DNA of 64,000 nucleotides from Cephalopachus bancanus (GCA_027257055.1 JAPVLO010000401.1:62001-126000); one strand, 5' to 3'. Positions 43,905-57,133 are shown, numbered from the stretch's first letter. Notes: a model not told the origin generated them from the sequence alone. Translations and numbers: made by a program.

Positions 43905-44600
43905 CAAAAGACAATTTTTTAATGAGCAAAGGTTAAGTTTATGTAAAAAAAAAAAAATCTTTTAAAACTGGTTAGGTCCAAGCCTGGCTGGAATTCTGTG
44001 ACTTCTGTAAGCAAAAAAGACAAGTTGTCTAGCATATGAAGATGAGAGAGAGAGAGGATAACCACAATGAACAAGCCTGTTCCAAAAGGTGAAAAAAGGC
44101 ATGTAGCTGTTACTGGTCCATAGCAATTTTGAAATTAAGCTGGTTGCATGACACCATTTTTACTTATTCTGGGAGGAGGGATTGCTCTTTGATTGGGCCT
44201 AGCTCCTGCTGTGTTCCCTGTGACTCTTGGGTCTGTCTTCTGGGTTCTGGGTCAATCCTCTTAGTCACATTTCCTTTTTCACAAGAAATGGTTTGTGCTT
44301 GCATCTAGTAGCATTCTCAGCTTGATTTCTGTCTAGAGATCTTTTTTTCATTTTGCACTGTCTTTGACCCAGTTAGCCCAAGTTTTTAAAAACTTTGTGG
44401 GATTCCTGTATACCAAGTTATGATCTACTCCTGTAGACAAATGCCACACTTACAAATCCCCTCTCTACGTTGTGCTGAGGCAAAGGATGCTGTGGCAGCA
44501 ATGCCTTTAAGATTCTTAGCAGACCTATGACTTACCTGAGAAGATCCATGGGGTTCCAACTTAATTATTTCTGAGGTTTAACAAAGGGCATTACAGCCAC
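43905..44600. other. Unidentified, possibly LTR-derived
   Basis: CTTCTGGGTTCTGGGTCAAT and GAGAAGATCCATGGGGTTCC have the feel of an old LTR, but no boundaries or TSD are visible. Confidence 0.3.
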
Positions 44601-44609
44601 ACTGTTGGT

Positions 44610-44710
44610 CTGAATTTGACCCTGAAATTTTGCTGGCAATATTATTATCTCCATTTTACAGATGAGAAAACTCAAACTTTGAAAGCTAAATGAAATCCAA
44701 AGATATATAG
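44610..44710 (-). repeat. MIR core fragment
   Basis: TTATTATCTCCATTTTACAG plus ATGAGAAAACTC. Confidence 0.75.
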
Positions 44711-44759
44711 TACATACTATAAGTTTCCTCCCCTCCTGAAACTCAAAATCTAATGGGAG

Positions 44760-45000
44760 CAGAGAGGGGAAGCAGGGAGGGAACCAGAAATACAACAGAA
44801 ATAAAAAGTAAGTAAGACTCTGAGTCTAATATATGTTCCAAATGCTGAGGAGTCTGAGGGAGAAAGCAGATCTGACAGGCTTCCTGGAAAAGGTGTAATT
44901 GGATTTGGAAAAACATGAAAAAAAGAGAAAGGGGGATTTCAGGCAGAGATAGCAGAAGGGAGAGCATAGAATACAATGCAAGAGAGAATCTATTACTGGA
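44760..45000 (-). repeat. Probable L2 3' remnant
   Basis: GACAGGCTTCCTGGAAAAGG and TTTCAGGCAGAGATAGCAGA resemble reversed L2 3' coding text; weak. Confidence 0.4.
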
Positions 45001-45021
45001 ATGTAGGGGCCTTCCTGGGTT

Positions 45022-45043
45022 GGATGGTGGTGGTGGTGGTGAT
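45022..45043. repeat. (GGT)n
   Basis: GATGGTGGTGGTGGTGGTGA. Confidence 0.9.
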
Positions 45044-45294
45044 TATATTGAAGTGTAATGAGAGATATAATAGAAAATATAGGGTTTGGGTAAATTTTGA
45101 TAGACTTGGAATCTCAGTCTGTAGAGTTGGATTTAATTGAACTGGACTTCAGGCTTTTCCTACATGTTTTGCTGATTTGACCTGCCTTCATAATCGTTTA
45201 CACACCCTTGTATTTTCATTCTCCTGGAGATTATTGTTTTTCTTGGATTTCAGTATTAATAGTGTATATTAAGAGAATTTAAAATTAAAACAGT

Positions 45295-45500
45295 GTTGCA
45301 TAGTAGTTGAGAGCTTAGGCTCTAAAGTCAGACACACCTGGATTAAGATTAGCCCTATCATCTGCCACTTGAGTGTCTTTGAGCAAGTGTCTTAAGTTTT
45401 CTAAGCCTCAATGATCTCACCTTTAATGAGGATGTCTGTCTTAGAAGGTTGCTGTGAATACTAAATGAGATTATATAAACCACTTAGTATCAAAAGAAGT
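45295..45500 (+). repeat. MIR
   Basis: GCATAGTAGTTGAGAGCTTA, CATCTGCCACTTGAGTGTC and GGTTGCTGTGAATACTAAAT run in MIR sense order, including the tRNA-derived head. Confidence 0.88.
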
Positions 45501-45534
45501 ATTATTATAAATAATAATTATTATTTTAAAGTTA

Positions 45535-45673
45535 TTTATTTATTTATTTGAGACAGGGTCTCACTATGTTGCCCACACTGGTCTTGAACTCCTAGTCTCA
45601 AGTGATCTTCTCCTCTCAGCCTCTCAAGTAGCTGGGGTTACAGGCCTGCACTACCATGCCTGGATGCCTGGCT
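45535..45673 (-). repeat. Old Alu monomer
   Basis: TTTGAGACAGGGTCTCACTA through CTACCATGCCTGG; single monomer, with TGCCTGG doubled at the end. Confidence 0.8.
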
Positions 45674-45729
45674 TATTGTAAATAATTATTGTCAAAATTT
45701 TAAAAAATGGTTTGTTATGAAGTAAATTT

Positions 45730-46045
45730 TATCCCCTCTTCTACTCATATTTTGAAGTCTTAACCACAAATATTTGGAGACAAAGCCTTTAAGGTTGTAA
45801 TTAAATTAGGTCATAAATGTAAAGTCTTAACTCACTTGAACATGTATGCACAGAGAAAAGGTTCTGTAAGGCTGCTGTCTGCAAGCCAGGATGAGAGGCC
45901 TCACCAGAAACCAACTCCAATGGTACCTTTATCTAGTCTTTGGAATTGTAAGAAAATAAATTTCTGTTCTTGAATAAATTTCTGAAAATAAATCATTCAG
46001 TCTGTGGTATTTTCTTATGGTAGACCTAGTAGGCTAACACACTGT
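45730..46045 (+). mobile_element. MaLR LTR (MLT1/MST type)
   Basis: AGGTCATAAATGTAAAG, GCCTCACCAGAAACCAA, TTGGAATTGTAAGAAAATAA and CAGTCTGTGGTATTTTCTTA then GTAGGCTAACACA are the MaLR LTR landmarks in order. Confidence 0.75.
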
Positions 46046-46049
46046 TTAA

Positions 46050-46480
46050 TTAAAATTAACTGTATAATAATAAATGAAAAATTAAGATCCTATGCCTTTA
46101 ATATGCCAACAGACTCAATATCATAAAACGTTTTTTTTTCTAGTAAGATGAAACAATTATTTATTCTCAGTAGCCTAGGCAATGACTATTGAAACACAAG
46201 TATTTAGATGCAACTTTAGAAATGCATCAGAAAATCTTATGAAAAAATCACATTACAAAATTTAATATAGCTGGATGACATTACAGTGCTGTGCCTTGTG
46301 TGTGTGTTGGGGATAAGTGGATGGTGAGGATGGAATGGGAAATAAAAGATATGATAGGCAATCTTTGCCCTTAAGATGTGTACACTTGCATATACAAATT
46401 CAGTTGTGAAATATTTCAGCAAACCCAAGAAGCCATGTATTATAAGGCACACCATTGTTTTACATATATTGTTTAGAAAG
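46050..46480. other. No recognised feature
   Basis: AT-rich; TGTGTGTGTTGG at 46300 is the only simple sequence. Confidence 0.4.
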
Positions 46481-46490
46481 AAAATAAAAC

Positions 46491-46532
46491 CAGAAAGTGC
46501 TGGGATTACAGGTGTGAGCCACTGTGCCTGAC
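46491..46532 (-). repeat. Alu 5'-end fragment
   Basis: AAAGTGCTGGGATTACAGGT through CTGTGCCTGACC, about 42 bp. Confidence 0.88.
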
Positions 46533-47238
46533 CCTTTTATTATTTTTTCTTTGTTGTGTAGAATTTTTCTTTGTAATTACTATGAGGCTTATATAAAACG
46601 TAGTTTTAACAGTATATAAACTGATTACAATTTAACTTGGAGTTAAGTCAAGTTACAAGCTGATGACAACTTAATTTTGATTGCATACAAAACTCTAGAT
46701 TGTGTATTGGTGTCATCATACACATCTTTTTTATGTGTTCATTAATGAATTATTGTGACAATAGTTATTTGTAATACTTTTATCTTTTATAGTAGCATTA
46801 AAAGTGATTTATGTACTTTCATTACAAAATAGAATATCCTAAATGTGATTATATGCTTACTTTTACCAGTGAATTTTATACTTTCATGTTGTTATTGAGC
46901 ATTGTTTCATTCCAACTTAAAGAACTCCCTTTAGCATGTCTTGTAGGGTAGGTCTAGTAGTGACAAGTTCCTTTAGCTTTTGTTTGCCTGGGAAAATCTT
47001 GATGTTCAGCCTGCCTGGACACGATGCATCTGAATGTTTATTTCCCTCTCCAGATTTTGGAAGTTTTCTTTCATTATTTGTAAAAATAACTTACTTCCCC
47101 TTCCTCTTTCTCCGTTCCTTTTGGAGCTTCCATACTGTATATATTTTTCACTTGATTGTGTCCAATAAGTCATATAGGCTTTCTTCACTCTTTTTTTCTT
47201 TTTGTTCCTCTGACTGGATAATTTCTTTCTTTCTTTTC

Positions 47239-47503
47239 TTTTTTTTTTGAGTTGGAATCTCACTCTGTCGCCCAGACTGGAGTGCAGTGGCCTTGACCTG
47301 CCGGGCTCCAGCGATCCTTCTGCCTCAGCCTTCCGAGTAGCCGGAATTACAGGCATGCGCTACCACGCCTGGCTTATTTTTGAATTATTGTAGAGATGAG
47401 GTCTCGCTGCCCAGGCGGGTCTCGAACCCACGGGCTCAGGCAATCCACTCACCTCAGCCTCCCAAAGGCGCGGGATTACAGGCTGAGCCACCGAGCCCAG
47501 TGA
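47239..47503 (-). repeat. Alu, young subfamily
   Basis: AGCCGGAATTACAGG, TCTCGCTGCCCAGG; the CGCTCCCGGCCACCGCAG block is deleted at 47293. Confidence 0.95.
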
Positions 47504-48075
47504 CAGATCCAATTATCTGTCTTCAAGTTCACTGATTCTTTCTTCTGCTGATTGAGTCTGTTGTTGAAGCTCTTCATTGAATTTTTCAGTTCACTCATGG
47601 TATTCTTCAACTCTAAAAATTTTATTTGGGATTAAAAAAATGGTTTCTATATCTTTGTTAGACTTTTAATTTTGTTCATGTATTGTTTTTCTGATTTCAT
47701 TGAGTTATCTTTCTGTGTTCCCTTGTAACTCACAGAGCTTCCTTAAGACACTTGTTTTGAATATTTTGTCAGACAACTTATAGATTTCCATTTCTTTGGG
47801 GTCAGTCTCTAGGGCTATGCTTTGTTCCTTTGGTGTTGTTATGTTTCCTCAATTCTTCATGTTCTTTGCAGCCCTGAATTGTTATCTCTACACTGAAGAG
47901 GGAGTCATCTCCTTCAGTCTTTACTGACTGGCTTTGGGAGAGAAAGACTTTCGCCAGGCAGTCCAGTTAGAGATTCTGGGGCCTCTCAGGTCTTTTTATT
48001 GAATTGCTCACCATATTTCTCTTTTTTCCTCTGGGGGATGGAAGGGGGGCAGTATTAGGATTGTGTGCTTTCTCT

Positions 48076-48365
48076 TTTTTTTTTTTTTTTTTGAGTTGGC
48101 GTCTCACTCGGTCGCCCAGACCGGAGTGCAGTGGCCGTTCCCGGCCACCGCAGCCTCGATCTCCTGGGCTCCGGCGATCCTTCCGCCTCGGCCTTCCAAG
48201 TAGCTGGAATTACAGGCACGTGCTACCACGCCCAGCTGATTTTTTGATTTATTGTAGAGACGAGGTCTCGCTGCCCAGGCGGGTCTCGAACCTGCGGACT
48301 CAGGCAATCCACTCACCTCAGCCTCCCAAAGGCGCGGGATTACGGGCTGAGCCACCGAGCCCGGC
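48076..48365 (-). repeat. Alu, young subfamily
   Basis: T18, GAGTTGGCGTCTCACTC through CCGAGCCCGGC with TCGCTGCCCAGG. TSD TTGTGTGCTTTCTCTTT on both sides. Confidence 0.97.
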
Positions 48366-49199
48366 TTGTGTGCTTTCTCTTTATCCTATACAGTCAGTCT
48401 AGGTGCTGAGAGCCTTCCATCTATTTTCCCAAGGGATAGAGCCCTGAAGTGTTCAAGGTTTTGTGCCTTCTTCCAATTTTGCTGAGTAGGACTGGCTGCT
48501 TTTATCCATGTATTGTTTGTTGGGGGGTTGCTTTTGCTCTCTGTGAAGGTTCACATTTGCTGTCTGTGGTGGCTGGCCTTTGCTATCTTAAGGGATGTGT
48601 GTGGAGTGCTGAGGGCATGCATCACCCAGTTGGGGGTGGTTACAGTTGAGGTATCCCTTGGGATCTGTGGGTGGGTCTCTTGGTGGAATTCGAAAGCCAG
48701 TTTGTGGGATCTGTGGCTGGTTTCTGAGATCCATGTAATAGTTGCTGTAAATCTCTGTCCCATTCCCTGCGTTTATCTCCCCTCCCCTGGTGATCCCCCT
48801 TAGTGATTTGGATGAGATAGGCAGAAGTGGGCCTCTTGGCAATGTCCCATGAGGTTGGGGAAGCCAGCAGCTGACTTTGGTCTCACTTTTTCCTATGGTA
48901 GAAATCACTGGCCAAGAGGGTCTCTGTTGGTACTGAGCTGTACTGCCTTAAGGGAGAGAGGATGCAGGTAAGTTAAAATTGTTTTTATTGCTCTGTTCAA
49001 TGTGTCTTTTCTTAGGTTTTTTTGGTTTTTTTCCCTCCTCAAACAGGGTGTTAGAATTTCTCCATTGGAGCCCTGAGTTCCCACAGAGGTATTCCTATCA
49101 TGAATGACTAGAAACAAAAATTCATGTTTCTATGGTGGTATGAGGGCTAGAATGTCCTGTTTTGCCATCTTTCTGACATCATCCCTTCTTACCATTCTG

Positions 49200-52100
49200 C
49201 ATATAGTTATAAATGTTATTTTAATCCTGTCCCCAAGCTTTCTTTGTGCATATCATTAATGCTGCAGATTCTTGCTTATTTTTAGTTTTTTGTCTGTTCA
49301 GGGACTGGTGGGAAAGACCTCGAATCAGCTTCCAAAAAGTCATTCATTGTTTGTTTCTTGTTAATCATGGGAATTAGATACTAATTTCACCAGTAAAGAT
49401 TTTAGTAGAATTATGAGCATTTAGAGACTGCTAGAGCTGATATATTGTTCAATTTTATGTATAATACAGAAAACTCTTCTTTTAATTAAAAAGAAAGTCA
49501 GCCTTTTTTCCTTCTTCAGTCATTTTGGTATAACACCATAATGTTCTGGAATGTCATCTTCTCTTGTGTTCTGAGGATGGTGGTGTACATGAGATTCCAA
49601 CCAAGAAATAATAGGTTCTGTTCTTATAATCTTCTTCTTTCCAGTTCCAGGGTAACCAAGGTATTCCTGGTTACCTGAGAAGCTGACTTGCGTTTTGAAG
49701 AATTTTAAGACATGGGGACTGGGGAGTGGGGGTTAATCATCCACTTTGAGTCTGCAGCATTTTCTGACTGAGGTTAATACATGACCTAAATCAGGTCACT
49801 GAGTCACTGAACTTGATGGAATTATCGGATTTTGGATTATATCATATTTAGGAAGAAACTTCTTGATGTGAATAGTTTGCAGGCCTAGAATCATTTTGGA
49901 GAAACTTTCTCAAGATTGCTCTCATTTATAGCACTGGGGATATATGTATAATTTTATATATGCCAAATATTATATATATTTGAATATATTTCTGTTCTCC
50001 CTTTTGTACACGATAAAGACTTTATCTATTGTAATCATTTTTTAAACTCTCTCAGGAATTATTTCCATAATGACTTTTAGAGTAGTCTCTTCTATAGAAA
50101 ACACTTATTATTTTATCTCCTTTGAAAAGTGCTTTCCTCTGCTTTCAAATAATTGTTGACACTGGCTTAGCCCAAATATGTGGTTTTGATGAGTCTGACT
50201 TTCTATATCTCAAGATGGGCTTATCACAGTACCCCATTTTTCTAGCCAAAATGCTTAATCAGGGATGGGAGGACTTAGCTGGACCAGTTAGGTATTCTTC
50301 CATCTGTTATTCTAATGAGAAGGACCATGAGCTCTCTTTCCTTTATGATCATGTGAGGATCGTGTTGGATTACTGATTTGCAGTCACATAATATCTAGAA
50401 ACAATGCTCTTTGTATTTTTGTTTCCCATGTCCTTATAAGTAAATTTTCTCCATGTTTCTCTAGGGCATCCTTATTGCCTTGAGAAGGAGAGAGAAAGAA
50501 ATGACAACATTTAAAAAAAATTATTTCCTCCAAACGGGATTTTGAGAGTCAAAAGAAAGAACCTGAAGAAATCTAGGCACAGAATTTATACCATAGTTAT
50601 TTAATTAGCAAGATACTTGATGAAGAATGAGATTGCCTCATCTGTAGTCTTGAGGAGACCGGAGGAGAACATCTGGGCTAGGGGAGGTTGGGGTATTACT
50701 TACAGGAGATCAGAGTTAGGGGGTGACAAGCTCTAACCTGGAGGGGTAAGGGGGAGAGAAGTCAGGCTAATATTAGGAATCTGCTGAATTTTGTTGGTGA
50801 CTGTCTTGAGGAAGCCCATGGGAGCCAAATTGAAGCTTGATCATTCATCACTCTTCAAGGGTACACCATGTGGATTGTACAGCAAAAGGTCACCTATCCA
50901 CACAGTGAGACTTTGACAAGCTGTATTAAAATCATCCAGTCTGTACATTTCAAAAGTTCAGTGTACTTCTCATTGTTTTTCTCTGTTCTCTCTAAATATA
51001 AGGGGAGGAGACTCTTACGATTAAGAAGAGTGATTTGTTTTCCTTATGTAGTGAGCACTTTTCTCAACCCCCTGTAATAAACAAACTATTCTTTTTTCAT
51101 TAGTCAGTTGATTTTATCTATAAAATTTTTATATACAAATGAATTTTTCTCTGGCAAATCATCATTTATAGTAAGAGGCCTTAAACTTTTCCACGTTTTC
51201 CATGAAAGCTGAAGATTAGTAGTATACAAGGAAAAGAAAGAGCTGTGGACCATATCCACACTCGGTCCATGGCCTGAGGTAGGATTGACAGCTCTACAGC
51301 TACAAACGCATCAATTGAGCCTATGTAGAGTTTTAAATATCTGGTGGGTTGCACATATGGGACTGTGAGTGAAAAGAGCTGGAGAATATGGCAAAGTAAA
51401 ATAATATCCATGCCAGTCAGTTAAAGAAAAAACAAGCCGGGAAAAAATGAGAACAGAGTGGTTGACACACACAGGAATTTCTGAAATATTCTGAGAATGT
51501 TGTGGATTAACTAGGATTTTATGAACTTGCCTGGGAAGTTAATGATTGTTTTTATGAGAAAACGTATTCCAATTTTCAACTCAGGATGTTTGGAACATAT
51601 CTCTTTTTTTGTCACAATTCCCCAAGGATTCACAGGAATTTTCCTTTTCCTTTACTCTGAGCTCAGAGATAGGAACTATATTCTCTTTAAGCTGAGGCTC
51701 CATAGACAAAAGTAGGAATTAGTCTATCCCAAACACATGGTGGGTGAGAGTGTTCATTTTTATCCCCATAAAGAAAGAGAATTTTACAGTAATGAGAGTC
51801 ATGTTTCTGGTGAAGGGTCATATTCATGCATATCTTCATGGAAAGAAAAAAAAAAGCTTAGAAATAGTGGGAACAGAGCCCAGAGCCCAGGACTTGTTGG
51901 GAAAGCAGGCCAGAGCTCCCTTCCTCATTTGAACCTTGACTTCTTCCTGTGCTGGTCTGGGCTGCAAATGACTGATAATATCACTGAAGCCTGGACCATC
52001 TTCAAAGCCTGACTGGCACAAAATGCAATATTGCTATAGTATCTCATTTCCTTTTCGTTCTGGGGACAAGTGGGATTGGCTTGATTCCCAGGTACACCCT

Positions 52101-52880
52101 GTGAACTTGTGGAGTGAGATGGGACTAGGCTTGGCCAGCACCTGACAGATCGTGTCTATGGAACCAGAGAACATAGTTTCTCACTGACTTAATTGGTTAG
52201 AACATGAAACTAAGACAGTATTTGATACCTTGCAAAGATTTGGTTCAGAAAAATCTTAAAAATATACTGAAAGTGGCTACAATTTTCTCTATATCTGTTG
52301 CTTAGTTGCCATAATTTTGTGTTGGAAATTATATACATATACGATATATTTATATATCTTAGCACATAGAAACAGAAGTATTTGGTGTTATTGAAAAACA
52401 GATGGATAATCTTGTGTGCTCTCTTTTTCCTTCTCTATTTTTCTTCCCCTGTTTACTCCTTTTTAAAAGTTAATTTAATAATAAAGACATCTTTAAATGA
52501 TAGTAAAAATAAGACTCATGTTTAGGTAAATTTCCTATTTGGAATGTTCTGTTTAAAGCATTCTGTTTTCATGGCCTGTACTGTTTATTGTACATTCAGA
52601 GATGCAGGAACATGGGAGCCATTTGCAGAAAATATCTCTGTTTATGTCTAAAACTGATATACTACAGAAGCAGAGGGTAGAGTTTCAATGAGCTGTCTTT
52701 CTACAGCCAGTTGTACAATCTTGCTTTCTATTACTACTGACATGCATTTATGAGAAGAAAATGGAAGTTATGAAGTGTAATAAAGAGATAAATTTATTCT
52801 GTCTCTGAAAGTGTAAGTAATACCCAAGATTTACAGAAATAAGAAAGTTCACAGTGACCGTTAGTGGTCCAGTTCTAGTA
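49200..52880. other. Longest repeat-poor stretch
   Basis: No Alu occurs over 3.7 kb. AT-rich microsatellite-like text at 49930-49995 and 52320-52360. The 50560-50830 part (GGAGACCGGAGGAGAACATC) may be an old L1/ERV scrap. No convincing exon. Confidence 0.5.
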
Positions 52881-52888
52881 AGAAATGC

Positions 52889-53188
52889 TCAGCCGGGCTC
52901 GGTGGCTCAGCCTGTAATCCCAGCACTTTGGGAGGCTGAGGTGAGTGGATTGCCTGAGCCCGTGGGTTCGAGACCCACCTGGGCAACTTGGTGAGACCTC
53001 AGCTCTACAATAAAATAAAAAAATTAGCTGGGCGTGGTAGCGTGCGCCTGTAGTTCCAGCTACTTGGAAGGCTGAGGCGGAAGGATTGCCAGAGCCCAGC
53101 AAGTCGAGGCTGCAGTGGCCAGAAGCGGCCACTGTACTCCAGTCTGGGTGACAGAGTGAGACTCCAACTCAAAAAAAAAAAAAAAAAA
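52889..53188 (+). repeat. Alu, full length, undeleted class
   Basis: CAGCCGGGCTCGGTGGCTCA, GGGCAACTTGGTGAGACC, A18. TSD AGAAATGCTCA on both sides. Confidence 0.97.
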
Positions 53189-53489
53189 GAAATGCTCAAT
53201 GCCATTTTATCTCTTTAAATGAAAAAATAATAATTGATTATGAAAGCATTGCACATTAGTTTGAGCTCTCAGCACATCTATTACCAATGATTAAGTGCAA
53301 AAATCTTCCTTCTCATCTCTCTACACTCATTTCCTGCCTCTCTCCATCAATGCCTCCTACATCCTGACACGAGAGCAATCTTTAAAATTGCAGAGCTGAC
53401 CATGACTTCTCTTTGTCTTAAAATGCTATAAAGATAGTTGCCTATTGTTTTTAGAAGAGGTAAAAACTCGTGGCCTGATGGTTGGAACT

Positions 53490-53590
53490 AACTTTCAGAT
53501 ATATATATCTGAAATATATGTAAATATATATTTATATGTATATTATATATATACATATGTTACATGTATATATGTATATATATATCCCAT
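53490..53590. repeat. (AT)-rich simple repeat
   Basis: Imperfect TATATA/TATG array, self-complementary in places (GATATATATATC). Confidence 0.9.
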
Positions 53591-53599
53591 ACTCTCTGA

Positions 53600-55060
53600 G
53601 CCTGGAAAAACAAGTAATAGTTGCCAACATTTAAAAATTGGGGAATTTGGTAGAAAATCTGGATAGTCTGCTGTTATTAAACAGCAGGAGGCTCTGGCAA
53701 TGCTAACCTTATATTTTTGCATAACAAAAATTAAACGGTACCATCTAGAAAGGCACTATTTCCCCAGTTTCCCTCAGTATCCTATCCTTTTTTTTCCCCC
53801 TCATTCAATGATCTTATTTTGCTCATTTACACGATCTGTTTGGCATTTACAGACATTTAAATGTCAACTCTTGGACTGTGGGCTCAAGTCCAACTCCTTA
53901 GACTCATGTATAAGGACCATCTGATTCTTACTAACTTAAAGCTCGTTTCTCACATCTTTCCCTTGTGACTTTTATTCTCCAAAAATGCAGATTCTCCTAA
54001 GATACTGTGTGAGTTTTACCATTTTCAGGCCTTTCTGTCTATCTGAAAAGGTTTTTCCACCAGTCAGACTATTTCTTCCTTCTTGAGTGTGTTTTCTGGT
54101 TTCCTTGGAGCTGGTCATTCCTTCCTGGTGTTTTCTTGTGAGCATAGAGCATGTTGTACTTCCATTGTTGATTATGTTACTCTGTATTTTACTCATTTGT
54201 GTAAAATAAGTAGAAATTTTCTTTATGAGCAGCAGGTTTACCATTCTTTGTGGGGATACCCAAGACTTTGAAGAGGAGTAGTTTGGATCGGCTTTTGCAG
54301 GAGTTGACACTGAGCCTCCAAGTGGAGGTGGAAGATGTCCGAGGACTTAGAGAACCAGAGGAGCCTCTGTGTGAATTACTGTTGGGGAAGTCGGACAGGA
54401 GTCTATGGGGTCAGAGGGTAAAATTGAAAAGACAGAGAGGAAACTTGAGAGGAAAACTCTTAAATGGAGAATCTGCCAAGTAAGCACCACCAGAAAAATA
54501 AATACAAAACTAACTGAAAAGAAATGAAAGAAGCTGACCCTGGAGAATGAAGCAGGAGTAGAAATCAGGTGGGAAGCTTTTCACTAGGAGTCTTCTGTAT
54601 TTTTTTATTTAAAAAAATCAAATGCATGTAATAGTTCGATAAATTATTTAAACATTATATTCAGAAAAATCTAAATGTAACAAGTGATTGTGTGTAATGT
54701 AAGCCTCGCCCATGGCCTCGTAAATCTCCATAATAGTAATAAAAAATAAACCCCACCAAATTTGGAGTGATAATTTTTATTATGGAAACCAGTAAAGAAG
54801 CTGAATTCTGAGAACTGGCAGATGTGAAACCAGAAGTGCCACTTGCAAAATTAAGAGAGCAGTTTATATCTTAGCTACATTTGTATTTTTCTAAATACAA
54901 TCTTTAAAAAATTTGTCAAACTAATATATGCATTTGATTAAAAATATATCACAGAGGGCTTGAGTTTTTTTAAAAAAAATCTTGGTACCCCTTACCATCC
55001 CCCATCTACTACTATTTTCCAGCTCCAGCCCTATCCTCTTTTAATTCTTTTAATTAATGA
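53600..55060. other. Unidentified sequence
   Basis: A 112-aa minus-strand frame (53972-54310) and an overlapping plus-strand frame have no recognisable motifs. GGAGTTGACACTGAGCCTCC at 54300 looks like old-repeat wording. No exon call. Confidence 0.35.
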
Positions 55061-55073
55061 ATTAATTTGTGTG

Positions 55074-55336
55074 CTTGAGTCAGGGTCTCACTCTGTTGCC
55101 TGGCTGGAGTGTAGTGGCACACTCACGGCCACAGCAGCCTCGACCTGCTGGACTCAGCCTTTCAGGTAGCTGGAACTACAGGCATGCGACATCACACCTG
55201 GCTAATTTTTTAATTTATTGCAGAGATGACGTCTTACCAAGTTGCTCAAGCTGGTCTCGAAGCTCTGAGCCCAAACAATTTACTTGCCTCCACCTCCCAA
55301 AGTGCTGGCACTACAGGCATGAGCCACTGTGTACTG
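55074..55336 (-). repeat. Alu
   Basis: TTGAGTCAGGGTCTCACTCTG through CACTGTGTACTGAG; the A-tail is missing. Confidence 0.9.
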
Positions 55337-55442
55337 AGTTTGTATTTAGCTCTTCTGGTTGTAACTTTATATCCCCAAATAATATACTAAGACCATTGTG
55401 GCAGATTACATTTTCTTTTTCTTTTCTGCTTTTTCATTCTTT

Positions 55443-55711
55443 ATTTTTTAAGTTGAGTCTCACTCTGTTGCCCAGGCTGGAGTACAGTGCCACGTTTACA
55501 GCTACCATAGCCTCAACCTGTTGAGCTCAGGTGATCCTTCTGCCTTAGACTTCCAGATAGCTGGAGCTACAGGCACATGCCCAGCTAATTTTTTAATTGA
55601 TTGTAGAGATGAGGTCTTTCCAAGTTTGTGAGACTGGTCTTGAACTACTGGGCTCCTAGGCAATCTTCTTGACTCTACCTCCCAAAGTGCTGGGATTACA
55701 GGTGTGAGCTA
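55443..55711 (-). repeat. Alu, old
   Basis: TTTTTAAGTTGAGTCTCACTC through GGTGTGAGCTAG. TSD TAGATTACAATTT / CAGATTACATTTT is possible. Confidence 0.9.
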
Positions 55712-55739
55712 GATTACAATTTCTAAAGAGTATCACAAC

Positions 55740-56190
55740 AATAGCTCCTGTCTCTTGAAAGTTGCTATTCTCCTATCAAGAGGTAGAGTTTTGTCTCCTC
55801 TCTTCAAACCTTGATGGCAGCCCATTTTTGACTCTCTTTTTTTCAGGAACAAAAGACCAATAGACTATTGTGGAAGTAATGTTATGTGACTTCCAAGATT
55901 AGGTACTAAAAATGCCATGAGCTTCTGCCTTATTCTCTTGGGACTCTTGTTCTTGGAACCTAGCTGCTGTACTGTAGGAAGCCTAACTAATAAGCAGAAT
56001 TGTCCATGAGGAAGGAACGGAGGCCCTGGAGCCCCAGCTGAGTTCCCAGTTCACACGGGACCCCAACTTGTCATATTTGTGCATGAAACACTTTAAAAGG
56101 AAATAGTCCAGATCATATTTGATCAGTTTTAGCTGATGATGCCTGGAAATGAGCTGCTGCCATGTAAATTGCACATTTATGAACGAAGTA
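55740..56190 (+). mobile_element. MLT1-type MaLR LTR fragment
   Basis: GACTTCCAAGATTAGGTAC, AATGCCATGAGCTTCTGCC, TCTTGGGACTCTTGTTC and CATGAGGAAGGAACGGAGGC are MLT1 LTR landmarks. Confidence 0.65.
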
Positions 56191-56713
56191 ACTATTTGCT
56201 TTTGTTTTAATCTACAGATAATTAATGTTACTCCTTCTTGATTTATCAGTTTGTAAGCTTATCTCTTACTGCTGTGATTTAGAATCCTTATAACTATTTT
56301 TCATTACTCAGTCTATTACACTTCTTCTAGAGTGTTATTTTATCTTTCTGCTCTATTTTCTTTTTTGTGTGATAACTATTAACAAAATGTTGAACTTCCT
56401 GTGTTGATCTGTGATGTCTCTTGTTTTCTTCTCACACTATTTTCTTAGTTCTCTTTTATGTGAGATTCTATCAACTTTATTTTTCAATCTTTTTATTGAC
56501 TATTGTGGTAGGCTAACTAATGGTATCCAAAGATATCTGCTTCTTAATCTCTGGAATCTATGAACATTACCTTTTATGCCAAAAGAGTGACTACTCCCTT
56601 AAAAGGCAAAAGGTGTGATTAAGTTAAGGCTCTTGCGATGGAGAGATGATCTTGAATTACTTAGGTGGGACCTAAATGCAATCACAAGTATCCACAGGAG
56701 ACAAGAAGGCCAT

Positions 56714-57133
56714 AGTTTGGAAATGATTTTTCCCCACCAGAACTCATTGCAATTTGACTCCTAATGTGGTGGTGTTGAAGGTGGGGCCAAGTGGGAGGTG
56801 TTTGGATCTTGGAGGAGGATCCTTCATGAGTGGGTTGGTGCTGTTCTCACAGCAGTGAGTTGTCACCCTGTTGACAGTGGACTGGTTTTCTCGAGAATGT
56901 ATTAGTTCCATCTAAGGCCAGGTTCCTTCTGTTTGGTCCTTTTGCTTTGCATGTGTCCACTGCCTCTTTGACATTCTCCACCATGTTATGATGCAGCACA
57001 AAAGCTCTCACCAGAAGCCAGGGCCAAGGCCTTGAACTTGCCAGTCTGAAGAACCACGAGCTAAATAAGCCTCTGTTCTTAATAAAATACTCAGTCTTAG
57101 GCATTCTGTTATAGCAACACAAAATGGATGAAG
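56714..57133 (+). mobile_element. THE1/MST-type solo LTR
   Basis: GTGGTGTTGAAGGTGGGGCC, GCTGTTCTCACAGCAGTGAG, GCTAAATAAGCCTCTGTTC and TCTGTTATAGCAACACAAAA in order. No internal gag/pol. Confidence 0.8.

Larger units (their letters stand above)
46480..49190 (-). repeat. L1M 5' region, antisense, cut by Alus
   Basis: AAGAACTCCCTTTAGCATGT, CTTGTAGGGTAGGTCTAGTA, TCATATAGGCTTTCTTCACT, CTTCAAGTTCACTGATTC, and near the end CTGTTTTGCCATCTTTCTGA follow the well-known antisense L1M text. The part after 48370 is less certain 5' UTR. Confidence 0.75.

Noticed and set aside
48960..48975. ATGCAGGTAAGTT as splice donor or recursive site
   Set aside because: No pyrimidine tract precedes it, and it lies in probable L1M.
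53972..54310. 112-aa minus-strand frame
   Set aside because: No domain or splice context, and the plus strand is open as well.
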